Shown: positions 41,035-50,020, numbered from the stretch's first letter. The stretch: DNA of 64,000 nucleotides from CAZAFL01 sp964484465 (GCA_964484465.1 CAZAFL010000004.1:1-64000), one strand, 5' to 3'. A program made the numbers and translations. Notes: generated by a model not told the origin, from the sequence alone.

Positions 41035-41835
41035 CTATCCGCAAAGTATACTACCACCGTTTACATTCAAAACCTCACCAACAACATGATCAGCAAGCTG
41101 CGAAACAAGAAAAAGAATAGGCCCCGCAATATCTACAGGTTTCGGAATCTTTCCGCGCGGAATGGTTTGAATAATCTCTCTCTTCAATTTGGGGTTTTTT
41201 AAAACGCCTTTGACCATGTCGGTATCAACCCATCCAGGTGCAACGCAATTGACCGAAATCCCGAATTTAATCAATTCAACGCTTATTGACTTTGTAAAAG
41301 CAATTATTCCTCCTTTAGAGGCGGCATAATGAGAATGATAAGCTTCCCCTCGCTGGCCGGCTGTGCTCGATAAGTTAACAATTCTGCCATATTTCTGTTT
41401 CTTCATTATTGGGACAATATGAGTACACAGGTTGAAGGTACCGGTGAGGTTAATGTCCATAGTTTTTTGCCACTCTTTGGGTTTCATTCTACCCAGCTCA
41501 CCATATTCCCAAATACCTGCGGAATTGACAAGAATATCAACACGTCCGAAAATTTTCTTAATTTTATTCACGATTCTACGACATTCTTCACTGTTTCGGA
41601 TATTACATTTGAATGAATGAGCGCTTACCCCAATATCACGGAGCTTACGAATGACCTTTTCAGCAGAATTTTTATTTTGGATATACAATATTGCCACATC
41701 GGCTCCAGCTTCTGCAAGAATGGTTGCAGTTGATGCTCCGATTCCTCTGGACCCTCCAGAAACGACGGCAACTTGCTTAGAAAGATTAACCATTCTGAGT
41801 TGTTGACATGTTTGGTTTGTGTCAATATACGCCAT
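41035..41835 (-). CDS. SDR-family oxidoreductase (FabG-like)
   Basis: About 266 residues. The classical SDR motifs are all present: VVSGGSRGIGAST binds the cofactor, NSAGIWEYG gives the NAG-type motif, and the catalytic Ser, Tyr and Lys lie in NLSSTAGQ and HYAASKGG. The C terminus VVGEVLNVNGGSILCG is typical of 3-oxoacyl-ACP reductases, but many SDRs share it, so the substrate is open. The ATG at 41835 directly follows an in-frame TTG; a later ATG (MVNLSKQ, 41793) sits closer to the fold and may be the true start. It is divergent from the Fur-family gene. Confidence 0.85.
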   Translation of the reverse strand: MAYIDTNQTCQQLRMVNLSKQVAVVSGGSRGIGASTATILAEAGADVAILYIQNKNSAEKVIRKLRDIGVSAHSFKCNIRNSEECRRIVNKIKKIFGRVDILVNSAGIWEYGELGRMKPKEWQKTMDINLTGTFNLCTHIVPIMKKQKYGRIVNLSSTAGQRGEAYHSHYAASKGGIIAFTKSISVELIKFGISVNCVAPGWVDTDMVKGVLKNPKLKREIIQTIPRGKIPKPVDIAGPILFLVSQLADHVVGEVLNVNGGSILCG

Positions 41836-41923
41836 CAAGCTCTATTCTGCAAAAAAATACCCCGGTTAGATGAGGTTCAAATTCAGACCGGGACATCACT
41901 TCGATTTGGGGAATAGGTTCGAG

Positions 41924-41952
41924 TTGACTGATATATGAATTTTGTTTATATT
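41924..41952 (+). promoter_or_regulatory. sigma70-type promoter of the Fur-family/FTR1 unit
   Basis: TTGACT (41924-41929), 17 bases, TATATT (41947-41952), 29 bases before the ATG at 41981. The -10 hexamer lies inside the palindrome at 41949-41969. Confidence 0.75.
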
Positions 41953-41969
41953 TAGACCAATTCTAAATA
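41949..41969. promoter_or_regulatory. Fur/PerR-type operator over the -10 element
   Basis: TATTTAGA-CCAAT-TCTAAATA is a perfect 8-base inverted repeat with a 5-base centre. It overlaps the -10 and transcription start of the Fur-family gene, the expected place for autorepression. The sequence is AT-rich and palindromic like Fur/PerR boxes, though not an exact match to the E. coli Fur box. Confidence 0.65.
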
Positions 41970-41980
41970 CAATCCCTTCA

Positions 41981-42427
41981 ATGGATATTGAGGCATCAAA
42001 AGAAACTCTCTTAGAGTACCTTAAGGAGAAAAAACTCCGAGTCACGCGTGAACGATTCCTCCTGTTAGAGGAGATCATGAAAACAAACGGACATTTCGAC
42101 GCGGATGAACTCTATGCTGCACTCATCACCAAAGGGTTGAAAGCATCACGCGCAACCGTCTATAACACTCTGGACCTGCTGGTCGACTGCGGATTGATTT
42201 CCAAATATCGGTTTGGTGAAAACCATTCCCGGTTTGAGAAAGCGTTCGGACGACCGCGTCACGACCACCTCATCTGTCTCGAATGCGGTGATATCATTGA
42301 ATTCGTGAATGAAAAACTGACGAAAATCCAGAAAGAGGTCTGCGAAGAAAAGAAATTCCGGATGCGAAACTCGACACTACAAATTTTCGGGGTGTGCGCA
42401 AAGTGTCAAAGTAAAAAGAGCGTGTAA
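41981..42427 (+). CDS. Fur-family metal-dependent repressor
   Basis: About 148 residues. The winged helix ends in ASRATVYNTLDLLVDCGLI. The metal/dimer domain has HDHLICLECGDIIEF and two CxxC pairs (CLEC, CAKC) for structural zinc. The residue just before the LQIFGVC strand, where Fur/PerR proteins normally have a metal-binding His, seems to be Ser (MRNSTLQ), so one metal site may be altered. The ATG at 41981 is preferred to an earlier in-frame start at 41942, which would lie within the promoter and operator. It is followed 37 bases later by an iron permease, pointing to iron-responsive control. Confidence 0.9.
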   Translation: MDIEASKETLLEYLKEKKLRVTRERFLLLEEIMKTNGHFDADELYAALITKGLKASRATVYNTLDLLVDCGLISKYRFGENHSRFEKAFGRPRHDHLICLECGDIIEFVNEKLTKIQKEVCEEKKFRMRNSTLQIFGVCAKCQSKKSV

Positions 42428-42464
42428 CAGACAACAGTCTCATAAGATCGAGGAACCGACCCAT

Positions 42465-43754
42465 ATGATCGAAACAATGATTATCACTCTTCGCGAAGGC
42501 ATTGAAATCGCCCTTGTCCTTGGAATTCTTATTGTTTACCTGAGAAAAATAGATCAACCTTCGCTCGTCGTTTCCGTTTATGCAGGACTCATCCTCGCTG
42601 TCATTGCAAGTATCGGGGGCGCGTTCGTTCTCCAGAAGCTTGCTATCGACCAGGAATCGCTCGAAGGGTATTTCATGCTCGCAGCAGCAGGTTTCGTCAT
42701 CTCGATGATCGTCTGGATGTGGATTACTGCCAAGAAAATACGGGCAACAATCGAAACAAAAATAAGTTCAATCGTTGAATCAAAAACTTCGTGGAATTCC
42801 CATTTGGGAGTCCTGACATTTACGTTTCTCATGATTGTACGGGAAGGGCTCGAAACTGCGATATTTCTTCAGGCGGTCATGTTCAGCACAAGCGCGTGGG
42901 GGGGCGTTACGGGAATAGTATTGGGTTTATCCCTTGCGACGATATTTGCTGTTCTCTTTATCCGGGGAAGCATCAAAATCGATATCGGAAGATTCCTTAA
43001 AGTCACTGCAATAACGCTTCTTCTTTTTACGTTACAACTCATTATCAATGCCATCCATGAGTTCTATGAATACGGTGTTTTCCCGGCAAACCCGAAAATG
43101 ATGAGTATTCTGGGACCCATCGTTCAAAACGACGAGTTGTTTGTCATTGCGATTATCATCATCCCTGCGTTAATGCTTGTTGTCCCGGGACGCAAAGCCA
43201 AAACCATATCTACTACGAGGGGGCAACGCACGTGGCAACTGAGTGCGGGTTTTGCTTCGCTCGTCGTCGTGCTGTTTCTTGGGGTAGGTAATATTTTCTC
43301 GTCAAATACCAATATGGACCTCTCGTCTGAGGAAATTACCATCCCTCCGGCGGGTACATTTCAAATCCCGATAGCAAAAATCAGTGACGGCACCATCCAC
43401 AGATATTCGATTCACGACAAGGGGTTGGAACTTCGCTTCTTTGTTATCCGGACAAGTCTCGGAAAATTTGCTGCCGCCTGCGATGCATGTTATGCCTGTT
43501 ACAGTTACGGAAGATATTATTTGAAAAACGGAGAATTGATCTGTTCTCAATGTGAGGCCCCTTCACCCCTCAGCAAACTCCACCCAGCCGTAGATGAAAA
43601 TCATCCTGACGAGACCGATGGAGTGTCAATGGAAGGAAACGGCTGTGCACCAATTTACCTGCCATCCCGGATGCATGATGGGAATATTGAAATCCGCCTC
43701 GCCGACCTACAGCGAAACCGGAAATATTTTGAAATCGACCAGGAAAGTAAATGA
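42465..43754 (+). CDS. FTR1-family iron permease fused to DUF2318
   Basis: About 429 residues. The N-terminal 280 residues are an FTR1/EfeU permease with about seven membrane helices and two REGxE iron-binding motifs (residues 10-14 REGIE and 126-130 REGLE). Residues about 290-420 form a DUF2318-type extracytoplasmic domain with Cys339, Cys342, Cys345, Cys360, Cys363 and Cys394, probably binding metal or a redox cofactor. In other bacteria DUF2318 is often a separate partner of FTR1 (P19/Ftr1 systems); here both are in one chain. It is the second gene after a Fur-family repressor, so it is probably an iron-regulated ferric/ferrous uptake unit. Confidence 0.9.
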   Translation: MIETMIITLREGIEIALVLGILIVYLRKIDQPSLVVSVYAGLILAVIASIGGAFVLQKLAIDQESLEGYFMLAAAGFVISMIVWMWITAKKIRATIETKISSIVESKTSWNSHLGVLTFTFLMIVREGLETAIFLQAVMFSTSAWGGVTGIVLGLSLATIFAVLFIRGSIKIDIGRFLKVTAITLLLFTLQLIINAIHEFYEYGVFPANPKMMSILGPIVQNDELFVIAIIIIPALMLVVPGRKAKTISTTRGQRTWQLSAGFASLVVVLFLGVGNIFSSNTNMDLSSEEITIPPAGTFQIPIAKISDGTIHRYSIHDKGLELRFFVIRTSLGKFAAACDACYACYSYGRYYLKNGELICSQCEAPSPLSKLHPAVDENHPDETDGVSMEGNGCAPIYLPSRMHDGNIEIRLADLQRNRKYFEIDQESK

Positions 43755-43872
43755 TATACCTCGCTCAACATCCTCTCTTCGGACAACCGTTGCTCTGAAC
43801 AAAGTCCGCCACGATATTATCGCGACGGGCAATTCGAAGAGCGTTACATTCCAGGTTAGAGCATTAATTCTT

Positions 43873-43901
43873 TTGCAAACCTTAGATAAAAATCTTACCT
43901 T
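43873..43901 (+). promoter_or_regulatory. weak promoter candidate for the SufT-like gene
   Basis: TTGCAA (43873-43878), 17 bases, TACCTT (43896-43901), 22 bases before the ATG. The -10 is a poor match. Confidence 0.3.
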
Positions 43902-43922
43902 ATTTCATAAGGAGATTCGATT

Positions 43923-44246
43923 ATGAATGAACAACAGCCTGTCGCTGAAATCACCGAAGAGCAAGTATATAATGCAATGCGAACGGTGTACGACCCTGAG
44001 ATTCCAGTGAGTGTCGTCGATTTAGGATTGATTTACGACGTGAAAATCATTGATGATTGGGTCGGAGTAAAAATGACCCTTACTGCTCCTGGCTGCGGTA
44101 TGGGTGGAGCGATTGCCAACGATATACGTACACATTTGTTGGAAATACCGGGTGTTCATGAAGCGGATGTGCGGATCGTCTGGGAACCCCAGTGGAACCC
44201 ATCGATGATGACACCGGAGGCAAAGAGAAAGTTAGGAGTACGCTAA
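43923..44246 (+). CDS. MIP18/SufT-family Fe-S cluster assembly factor (DUF59)
   Basis: 107 residues. VYNAMRTVYDPEIPVSVVDLGLIYDVKI and VKMTLTAPGCGMGGAI, with the conserved Cys in APGCGM, are the DUF59/PaaD/MIP18 hallmark. Family members help insert or mature Fe-S clusters; the short stand-alone form matches SufT. AAGGAG lies about seven bases before the ATG. Its place next to an iron permease and a radical SAM gene is consistent with that role. Confidence 0.9.
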   Translation: MNEQQPVAEITEEQVYNAMRTVYDPEIPVSVVDLGLIYDVKIIDDWVGVKMTLTAPGCGMGGAIANDIRTHLLEIPGVHEADVRIVWEPQWNPSMMTPEAKRKLGVR

Positions 44247-44322
44247 TACATTAGCAGGTAGACCGGGTGAGCATTTCATAATTAACCTCACCTCCCCAAA
44301 CCAGGTTGTTCCGAAGAGGGCG

Positions 44323-45387
44323 ATGATATCAAAATCCATTAAAGGCCGCGGCGCCTCATTCAATACGCCCAACCGATTCGACAGGTTCCATCTCGAACCT
44401 ATTGAGATGGATTGGGATGAGAACGAAAACGACCGACCGATCCGCACCGTTTTCTACAAAGATACTTCCAAAACTATTCTTGCAAAAAACGACAGCCCTG
44501 ATATCGGTTTTACGTACAGCATCAACCCATATCGCGGATGTGAACATGGCTGTATTTACTGCTATGCCCGACCGTCGCATGAATACCTTGGTTTTTCTGC
44601 AGGTATCGACTTCGAATCGAAAATTATGGTAAAGCTCGATGCACCGGAACTACTCGAAGACGCTTTCAGAAAAAAGACATGGCAACCTCAGACGGTCTGC
44701 TTTTCAGGCAACACCGATTGTTATCAGCCGGTCGAGCGAAAACTCCAGCTCACCCGTCGCTGCCTGGAAGTATTCCTGAACTACCGAAACCCGGTCGGGA
44801 TGATCACAAAAAATTCTCTTATCACTCGCGATACCGATGTTCTCAAAGAACTTGCATCGCTTGACCTTGTTCTCGTCATTATTTCGATTACCAGCCTCAA
44901 TGCAGAGCTGATCCGCCGGATGGAGCCTCGCACCCCCCCTCCGGACAAGCGGCTCGAAACGGTGGAAGCCCTTGCTTCTCACGGTATCCCTGTCTGTGTG
45001 AATGTTGCTCCAATCATTCCAGGATTAACAGATGAGGAAATTCCTGCTATCCTCAAGGAATCATCTGCTCACGGGGCAACATACGCGGCATATACAATGC
45101 TTCGCCTCTCTGGTGAAATCGAGACTTTATTTACCGACTGGCTTCAGCGGGAATTGCCCGAACGTTCAGGCAAAATCACCAACCGTATAAAAGAAGTAAG
45201 AAATGGAAAGATGAACGATACGCGATGGAGTATACGCATGAAAGGGGAAGGGAAAATAGCCGAAACAATCCGACAACTTTTCCATGTCAACTGCGAAAAA
45301 TATGGATTAAACAAACAACGGTTCGAGTGTTCGGTAGCCCACTTTCGCCGTCCCGAAAAAATGCAAATGGAGATCTTTCAACAGTAA
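44323..45387 (+). CDS. PA0069-family radical SAM protein
   Basis: About 354 residues. GRGASFNTPNRFD and the 4Fe-4S motif CEHGCIYCYAR, then CFSGNTDCYQPVERKLQLTR, are typical of this family (SplB-like group). The Cys-x3-Cys-x2-Cys motif binds the cluster that cleaves SAM. Biochemical function is unknown; relatedness to spore photoproduct lyase suggests nucleic-acid chemistry, but that is not shown. It converges on ychF with 27 bases between the stop codons. Confidence 0.9.
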   Translation: MISKSIKGRGASFNTPNRFDRFHLEPIEMDWDENENDRPIRTVFYKDTSKTILAKNDSPDIGFTYSINPYRGCEHGCIYCYARPSHEYLGFSAGIDFESKIMVKLDAPELLEDAFRKKTWQPQTVCFSGNTDCYQPVERKLQLTRRCLEVFLNYRNPVGMITKNSLITRDTDVLKELASLDLVLVIISITSLNAELIRRMEPRTPPPDKRLETVEALASHGIPVCVNVAPIIPGLTDEEIPAILKESSAHGATYAAYTMLRLSGEIETLFTDWLQRELPERSGKITNRIKEVRNGKMNDTRWSIRMKGEGKIAETIRQLFHVNCEKYGLNKQRFECSVAHFRRPEKMQMEIFQQ

Positions 45388-45414
45388 CCAGCAGCTATTA
45401 TCCCATCCATTCAG

Positions 45415-46512
45415 TCAGACATTAAATCTGAACAATATCACATCTCCGTCCTCCACAACGTAATCACGCCCTTCAACATGTAGCAACCCTTTTTCCTTTA
45501 CTGCCTGTTCTGAGCCTAACGCTGTGAGGTCGCGATATTTCATTACTTCAGCACGGATGAAGCCACGCTCGAAATCGGAGTGTATCTCCCCAGCCGCTGC
45601 AGGCGCATGGGAGCCTCGTTTGATGGTCCATGCCCTGACCTCCTTCGGACCGCAAGTGAAAAATGTAATTAAATCGAGAAGAGCATACCCTTCATGAATG
45701 ACCTGGTCGAGGCCTGACTCTTTCACCCCGAGCTCATGGAGAAACTGCTCACGTTCATCGTAGGGCATGCCTGCAATCTCGGCTTCGATTTTTGTACACG
45801 CGACAACAACTCTTGCCCCCTCCTTCGCAGCAAGCTCACGTACACGCGCGACATATCCATCTTCCGCTGTAAGGTGTTTATCATCCACATTAGCGATATA
45901 CATGACCGGTTTTGCTGTAAGTAAATGCAACTCCCGGAGATATATTGCCTCTTCTTGTGTCTCTGGCTTTTCATAAATAGCAAGCCGTCCGGTTGAAAGA
46001 TGTTCCTTCACCCGCAAATAGAACTCTGCTTCCATACGGATTTTCCTATCTCCGCTCTTCGCCCGCTTTTCAGCATCCGCAAGCTTCTTATCAATCGTCT
46101 CCAGGTCCTTCAAAATCAGTTCCGTCTCAACTATCTCAATATCCCTGGCGGGATTGACGGAGCCATCAACGTGGATAATATTTTCATCTTCAAAGCATCT
46201 TACGACATGGCATATTGCCTGCACATCACGGATATGTGAAAGAAACTGGTTTCCCAATCCTTCTCCCTTACTGGCTCCTTTGACTAAACCTGCAATGTCA
46301 ACAAATTCAATTGCGGTTGGAGTTACCTTTGCGGGGTTGTACAGTCTTACCAGCGCATCAATCCGCTTATCGGGAACCGGGACAACACCAACATTAGGGT
46401 CGATGGTACAAAAAGGGTAATTCTCAGCTGCCGCACCGGCGGCAGTGATTGCATTAAACAACGTGGACTTCCCCACGTTGGGAAGTCCAACAATACCACA
46501 ATTAAACCCCAT
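45415..46512 (-). CDS. ychF: redox-regulated ATPase YchF
   Basis: 365 residues, full length for the family. It has the P-loop GLPNVGKST (residues 8-16), DPNVGVV, DIAGLVKGASKGEGLGNQFL and a TGS-like C terminus (AWTIKRGSHAPAAAGEIHSDFERGFIRAEV). YchF/OLA1 binds ATP rather than GTP and associates with ribosomes; it takes part in stress and translation control. It lies 91 bases after the SGNH-TPR gene on the same strand. Confidence 0.96.
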   Translation of the reverse strand: MGFNCGIVGLPNVGKSTLFNAITAAGAAAENYPFCTIDPNVGVVPVPDKRIDALVRLYNPAKVTPTAIEFVDIAGLVKGASKGEGLGNQFLSHIRDVQAICHVVRCFEDENIIHVDGSVNPARDIEIVETELILKDLETIDKKLADAEKRAKSGDRKIRMEAEFYLRVKEHLSTGRLAIYEKPETQEEAIYLRELHLLTAKPVMYIANVDDKHLTAEDGYVARVRELAAKEGARVVVACTKIEAEIAGMPYDEREQFLHELGVKESGLDQVIHEGYALLDLITFFTCGPKEVRAWTIKRGSHAPAAAGEIHSDFERGFIRAEVMKYRDLTALGSEQAVKEKGLLHVEGRDYVVEDGDVILFRFNV

Positions 46513-46603
46513 TTTTCGAAACCTGAAAAGTGAAAAGTACTATCGGCAGTTGAAAAAGTACGAAAAAACCATATCGCTTCCAAAACTCTTGCGCACGTGG
46601 GAA

Positions 46604-48598
46604 TTAATTTCCCGACGAGTTCAATATATCAAGGAGGCGCCTTGCTTGTGTGTAGGATGGGTTCAGAGAGAGAATATGAGATATTTCATCGCGCGCGCTA
46701 ATGAGATCCCCCCTTTTTTTATATTCTTCTGCAAGATGTTGCATAATCTCGAGTTTCCATTCCTGTTTCAACTTTGAGTTTGCCTTCCGGTCCCTGTCAA
46801 TGGCAGTTTGATAATAGTGGATCGCACTGTCGGGAATACCTTCCTCCGAAAACATTGCGCCAAGGCGCACATTGACATACTGATTGTCGTCGCGTTGCAA
46901 AGCAACTCTGTACATCGAATCGGCTTCCTGATAATTTTTCATTGTGAGGCTCATGTCGCCTGCCAGCAAGAGAGGGGTAACGTCGAACCGTTGTATCTTG
47001 GCGATGGCAAGATATTCATGTTGTGCATCCACAAATCTATTCCCGGATTTATACAGTTCAGCAAGCTGATAATGAGCATGTTCCCAATCAATCTTCCCCT
47101 GAAGATAGCGTGCTGCGAGCTGTCCTTCTTCATCTGCTGGCGAGTATCTGGTTGATTCCGGCTCCGAAAAAGGCCAGTGATGCAGTAAATTGTCGATTCG
47201 GAGAAACGAAACTTCGAAGTCGAACAACGTCATCATCGAGCGCGCTTTATATTTATCATCCGATAATTGTTGGCCCCATTCATGTTGTGGACGAATACAA
47301 TCATGCTCACGCATGACCTCAGTGTATTCTTTCGCAATTAAGAAATAACCATCGAGATTCGGATGAACATGTTCCAGCATCAACGATCTGTCAACAATAC
47401 CATTTTGCGAATGAGCTTCAAAAACGCCCGCGATGTCGGCAAGCATGAGCTGCTTTGTTTGGGCGACATCCTTAATAATCTGATTAAACTCTGCCGTTGC
47501 GCGGAAACGAAGGACATCAAAATCTCTTGCCAGAGAAAAATGACGTTTTGCTTCGCTGACGTCTCCGGTACCCTCACAACATATTGCCATGCTATACTGA
47601 AGGTCGGCGCGCGCGCTGTCAATTTGCATCGCCTTTTTGTATTCGGTCAGGGCTTCGCGCAATTTCTGCTCTTCCCTGAACTGATCTCCCTTCGTTACAA
47701 ACCCGGAGTATTGCGTTCTCGTATCATTTTCTGTCGCATCTGAAAACCGGGAGTCGAATGGAGGCTGATCACGGAGGTTGCTTACGATGGTGCTCAACAT
47801 AAGTGGTACATTTCGCGAAAATGCAATCTCTGCAATAGCCAGAAGGTTTCTTTCGAAATTCTCTCTTGCAATGTCATAAAGCGGGCTGTGATACACTATC
47901 GTCTGCTCTCTTGCCATCGCCTCCATCAATGTAGAACCAGGGGGAGTATCATCTTTGTGGATAAGTGAACGAATCAATCCAATAATTTTTTGCAGAAGTT
48001 GAACAATTTTAACATGCTGCAGTTCGAGATAGAAATTAATGAACGAGCGATGCTTTCCGATAAATTCCATTGAGCCGATGCCGAACGACCCGTAGAATTC
48101 ATTATGACCGAGATACAGGATGATCAAATCGGGTTGATAGTCAACGACTTCCTTCATAAGGTCGAGCACAGCATAGCTGTTGACCGCTGTAATGCCAAGG
48201 TTGATAATCTCAATGTTTCTTTCTGGAAAGAGATGTTTCAGGCGGTCTTCGAGCAAGCCATGAATCGCACCGTTGTACTCATACGGAAATCCCTGCATCG
48301 TCGATTCTCCCAGTAAAAAGATCCGGTACGTGGTCGGAGATTTTACGACCTCGAACGTCTCGTCGTACACGAATGGCGGTTGAATCGATTGCAGGGGAAA
48401 ATATCTGCGTGCAAACGAGCGGTTGACTGTATAATATTTCTTCCCGTTGAATTCACGCACGCTGGTAAGGTCACTATCCCCGGCTACACCGATCCAACGC
48501 AGGGTAATTTCCGTGACGATAAGAATGATGCCGGGAGATATGAGAGTAATAAGCCAGAAAAGCGGGGTTCTATGTTTTCCGTTCATCGACACCGGCAA
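46604..48598 (-). CDS. membrane-anchored SGNH/GDSL hydrolase with TPR domain
   Basis: About 664 residues. One N-terminal membrane helix (LITLISPGIILIVTEITL) is followed by an SGNH hydrolase with GESTMQG (Ser nucleophile), GHNEF (Gly/Asn) and HVHPNLDGYFLIA (His block). A TPR pair is inserted within the hydrolase before HVHPN (about 300-365), and more TPRs make up the C-terminal 200 residues. SGNH enzymes of this sort often deacetylate or esterify surface glycans; the substrate is unknown. A promoter candidate lies at 48643-48670. Confidence 0.82.
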   Translation of the reverse strand: MPVSMNGKHRTPLFWLITLISPGIILIVTEITLRWIGVAGDSDLTSVREFNGKKYYTVNRSFARRYFPLQSIQPPFVYDETFEVVKSPTTYRIFLLGESTMQGFPYEYNGAIHGLLEDRLKHLFPERNIEIINLGITAVNSYAVLDLMKEVVDYQPDLIILYLGHNEFYGSFGIGSMEFIGKHRSFINFYLELQHVKIVQLLQKIIGLIRSLIHKDDTPPGSTLMEAMAREQTIVYHSPLYDIARENFERNLLAIAEIAFSRNVPLMLSTIVSNLRDQPPFDSRFSDATENDTRTQYSGFVTKGDQFREEQKLREALTEYKKAMQIDSARADLQYSMAICCEGTGDVSEAKRHFSLARDFDVLRFRATAEFNQIIKDVAQTKQLMLADIAGVFEAHSQNGIVDRSLMLEHVHPNLDGYFLIAKEYTEVMREHDCIRPQHEWGQQLSDDKYKARSMMTLFDFEVSFLRIDNLLHHWPFSEPESTRYSPADEEGQLAARYLQGKIDWEHAHYQLAELYKSGNRFVDAQHEYLAIAKIQRFDVTPLLLAGDMSLTMKNYQEADSMYRVALQRDDNQYVNVRLGAMFSEEGIPDSAIHYYQTAIDRDRKANSKLKQEWKLEIMQHLAEEYKKRGDLISARDEISHILSLNPSYTQARRLLDILNSSGN

Positions 48599-48642
48599 GT
48601 TTTTCGAATAACGCGTTACGGTTAGGCTGCAGCTGTTTTTTT

Positions 48643-48670
48643 AATGTACTACATTGCGTACGTTTTTCAA
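48643..48670 (-). promoter_or_regulatory. promoter candidate for the SGNH-TPR gene
   Basis: On the minus strand TTGAAA (48665-48670), 16 bases, TACATT (48643-48648). A 12-base palindrome ACAACCGGTTGT sits just upstream at 48687-48698 and could bind a regulator. Confidence 0.4.
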
Positions 48671-48779
48671 AAACATGCGCATACTTACAACCGGTTGTTC
48701 AGACCCGGCAGGCAGTTACCGAAATGCAAGAGGATTGCAACCCGCTTACGATTGGCGAGGCAAAGTTCTGGTGAGTCGG

Positions 48780-49337
48780 TTAGTTAGGTTCCTGTGCAGT
48801 TTTTTCAAGGAGGATTTTTGTCAGGATGGAGGTATCTTCACCGAGCTGGTGGCGAATTTCCTTCAGCGTTTTTACCTGCTCGTCAATCTTCCTGAAATTA
48901 TCCACGAGCATCCTAAAACAGGATTCACGGTTATTGTTTGATAGTTTCGGGTTCACGACGTTATTCAGCGCAAGCCTGATAACAGAAAGCTGGTTATTCA
49001 TTTCGTGTGTTACAACGGCAAGCGACCGGTTAACTTTCTTCAACCTGTTTCTGATAACATCAAACTCTTCNNNNNNNNNNNNNNNNNNNNNNNNNNNNNN
49101 NNNNNNNNNNNNNNNNNNNNNNNNNNNNNNNNNNNNNNNNNNNNNNNNNNNNNNNNNNNNNNNNNNNNNNAGAACTGCGTCCAGGGCATGGTCGATTTTG
49201 TCAATATCGTGCTCTCTGATTTCGGAATTCATATGAGACACTGAAAACTGGATGGAATGATCGCGCTCCAGTTGTTTTTCCAAAAGGGATTTGACCCTCT
49301 TCTCGGAATCTATAAGAAGAACCTGCATTGTTTCCAT
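48780..49337 (-). CDS. histidine-phosphotransfer (DHp)-like protein without an ATPase domain
   Basis: About 185 residues as read across a 100-N gap. The N terminus METMQVLLIDSEKRVKSLLEKQL resembles the first strand and helix of a receiver. After the gap a coiled coil leads to VNRSLAVVTHEMNNQLSVIRLALNNVV, a HisKA-like helix with the H-E dyad and an Asn, and a second helix (LVDNFRKIDEQVKTLKEIRHQL). The chain then ends, without the HATPase domain expected of a kinase. It may be a phosphotransfer or dimerisation partner of the regulator encoded 20 bases upstream (inference). The size of the missing part, and hence full architecture, is unknown. Confidence 0.7.
   Translation of the reverse strand: METMQVLLIDSEKRVKSLLEKQLERDHSIQFSVSHMNSEIREHDIDKIDHALDAVXXXXXXXXXXXXXXXXXXXXXXXXXXXXXXXXXXEEFDVIRNRLKKVNRSLAVVTHEMNNQLSVIRLALNNVVNPKLSNNNRESCFRMLVDNFRKIDEQVKTLKEIRHQLGEDTSILTKILLEKTAQEPN
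49071..49170. other. assembly gap (100 N)
   Basis: A run of exactly 100 N inside the DHp-like gene; the amount of missing coding sequence is unknown. Confidence 0.98.
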
Positions 49338-49357
49338 GAAAAGTGCTCGGGGAATTT

Positions 49358-50020
49358 TTAGAGTGTTTGTGGTAAGGATTGATGTGAAGAATATTGTTGT
49401 TGACCGGCTTCAAGTAATTCCGACAGAACGTGAATAATTTCATCTATATCTTTTGTTTTCTCCAATGCATGGTCTGCAACCGTTGTACTTAACCGCAGGC
49501 GAACCTGAGCATCTATGTACGCAGAAAGGACGACAACTTTCATTGCATTATCTTTCTTTCTCGTCCTCAATAACTCGAGCACCTGGAAGCCGTCTATTTT
49601 CGGCATTTTGAGGTCGAGAATGACCACACGGGGCTTACGTTCTCCGATGAGAAGTAATGCCTCATATCCATCATCAGTAGCCATAATATCAGCATTCTGG
49701 AACTCCTGGCAGATTGCTTCTTTCAGGAGTGTAGTGTACGCAGGGTCGTCATCTACAATGAGGAAACTTGTTTGTCGCTCATCGACAAATTGAAACGGAA
49801 TATCCATGCCCGCTTTCCGTAACAATTTCTTCAAATCCCCCGGCCAAATACGATAATGACCGCCAAATGTCGTGAACGCTTTCAATGCATCTTTATAGAT
49901 CCAGTTCAGTACCGTTTTCTTACTAACCCTGCAGATTTTCGCGGCCTGCCCAACGCTCAACGGCTTTCGGTAAACAGTGGAGTGCTTTATTCCATTCAGG
50001 TTTTGCTTGTATTCAACCAT
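49358..50020 (-). CDS. response regulator: N-terminal MerR/excisionase-like HTH, C-terminal receiver
   Basis: About 220 residues. Residues 19-70 are an HTH_17/excisionase-like domain (LSVGQAAKICRVSKKTVLNWIYKDALKAFTTFGGHYRIW) with a wing. Residues 84-205 are a receiver: FLIVDDDPAYTTLL (acidic pair), VVILDLKMPKIDGFQ with phospho-acceptor Asp136, VVVLSAYID and a conserved Lys in ALEKTKD. DNA-binding domain first and receiver second is the reverse of the common order. The cognate kinase is not in sight; the next gene downstream encodes a DHp-like protein. It reads AAAAGAG before the ATG. Confidence 0.85.
   Translation of the reverse strand: MVEYKQNLNGIKHSTVYRKPLSVGQAAKICRVSKKTVLNWIYKDALKAFTTFGGHYRIWPGDLKKLLRKAGMDIPFQFVDERQTSFLIVDDDPAYTTLLKEAICQEFQNADIMATDDGYEALLLIGERKPRVVILDLKMPKIDGFQVLELLRTRKKDNAMKVVVLSAYIDAQVRLRLSTTVADHALEKTKDIDEIIHVLSELLEAGQQQYSSHQSLPQTL

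Noticed and set aside
48649..48779. Possible small gene between the SGNH and DHp-like genes
   Set aside because: No frame longer than a few dozen codons with a ribosome site is visible; the stretch holds only a promoter candidate and a 12-base palindrome.
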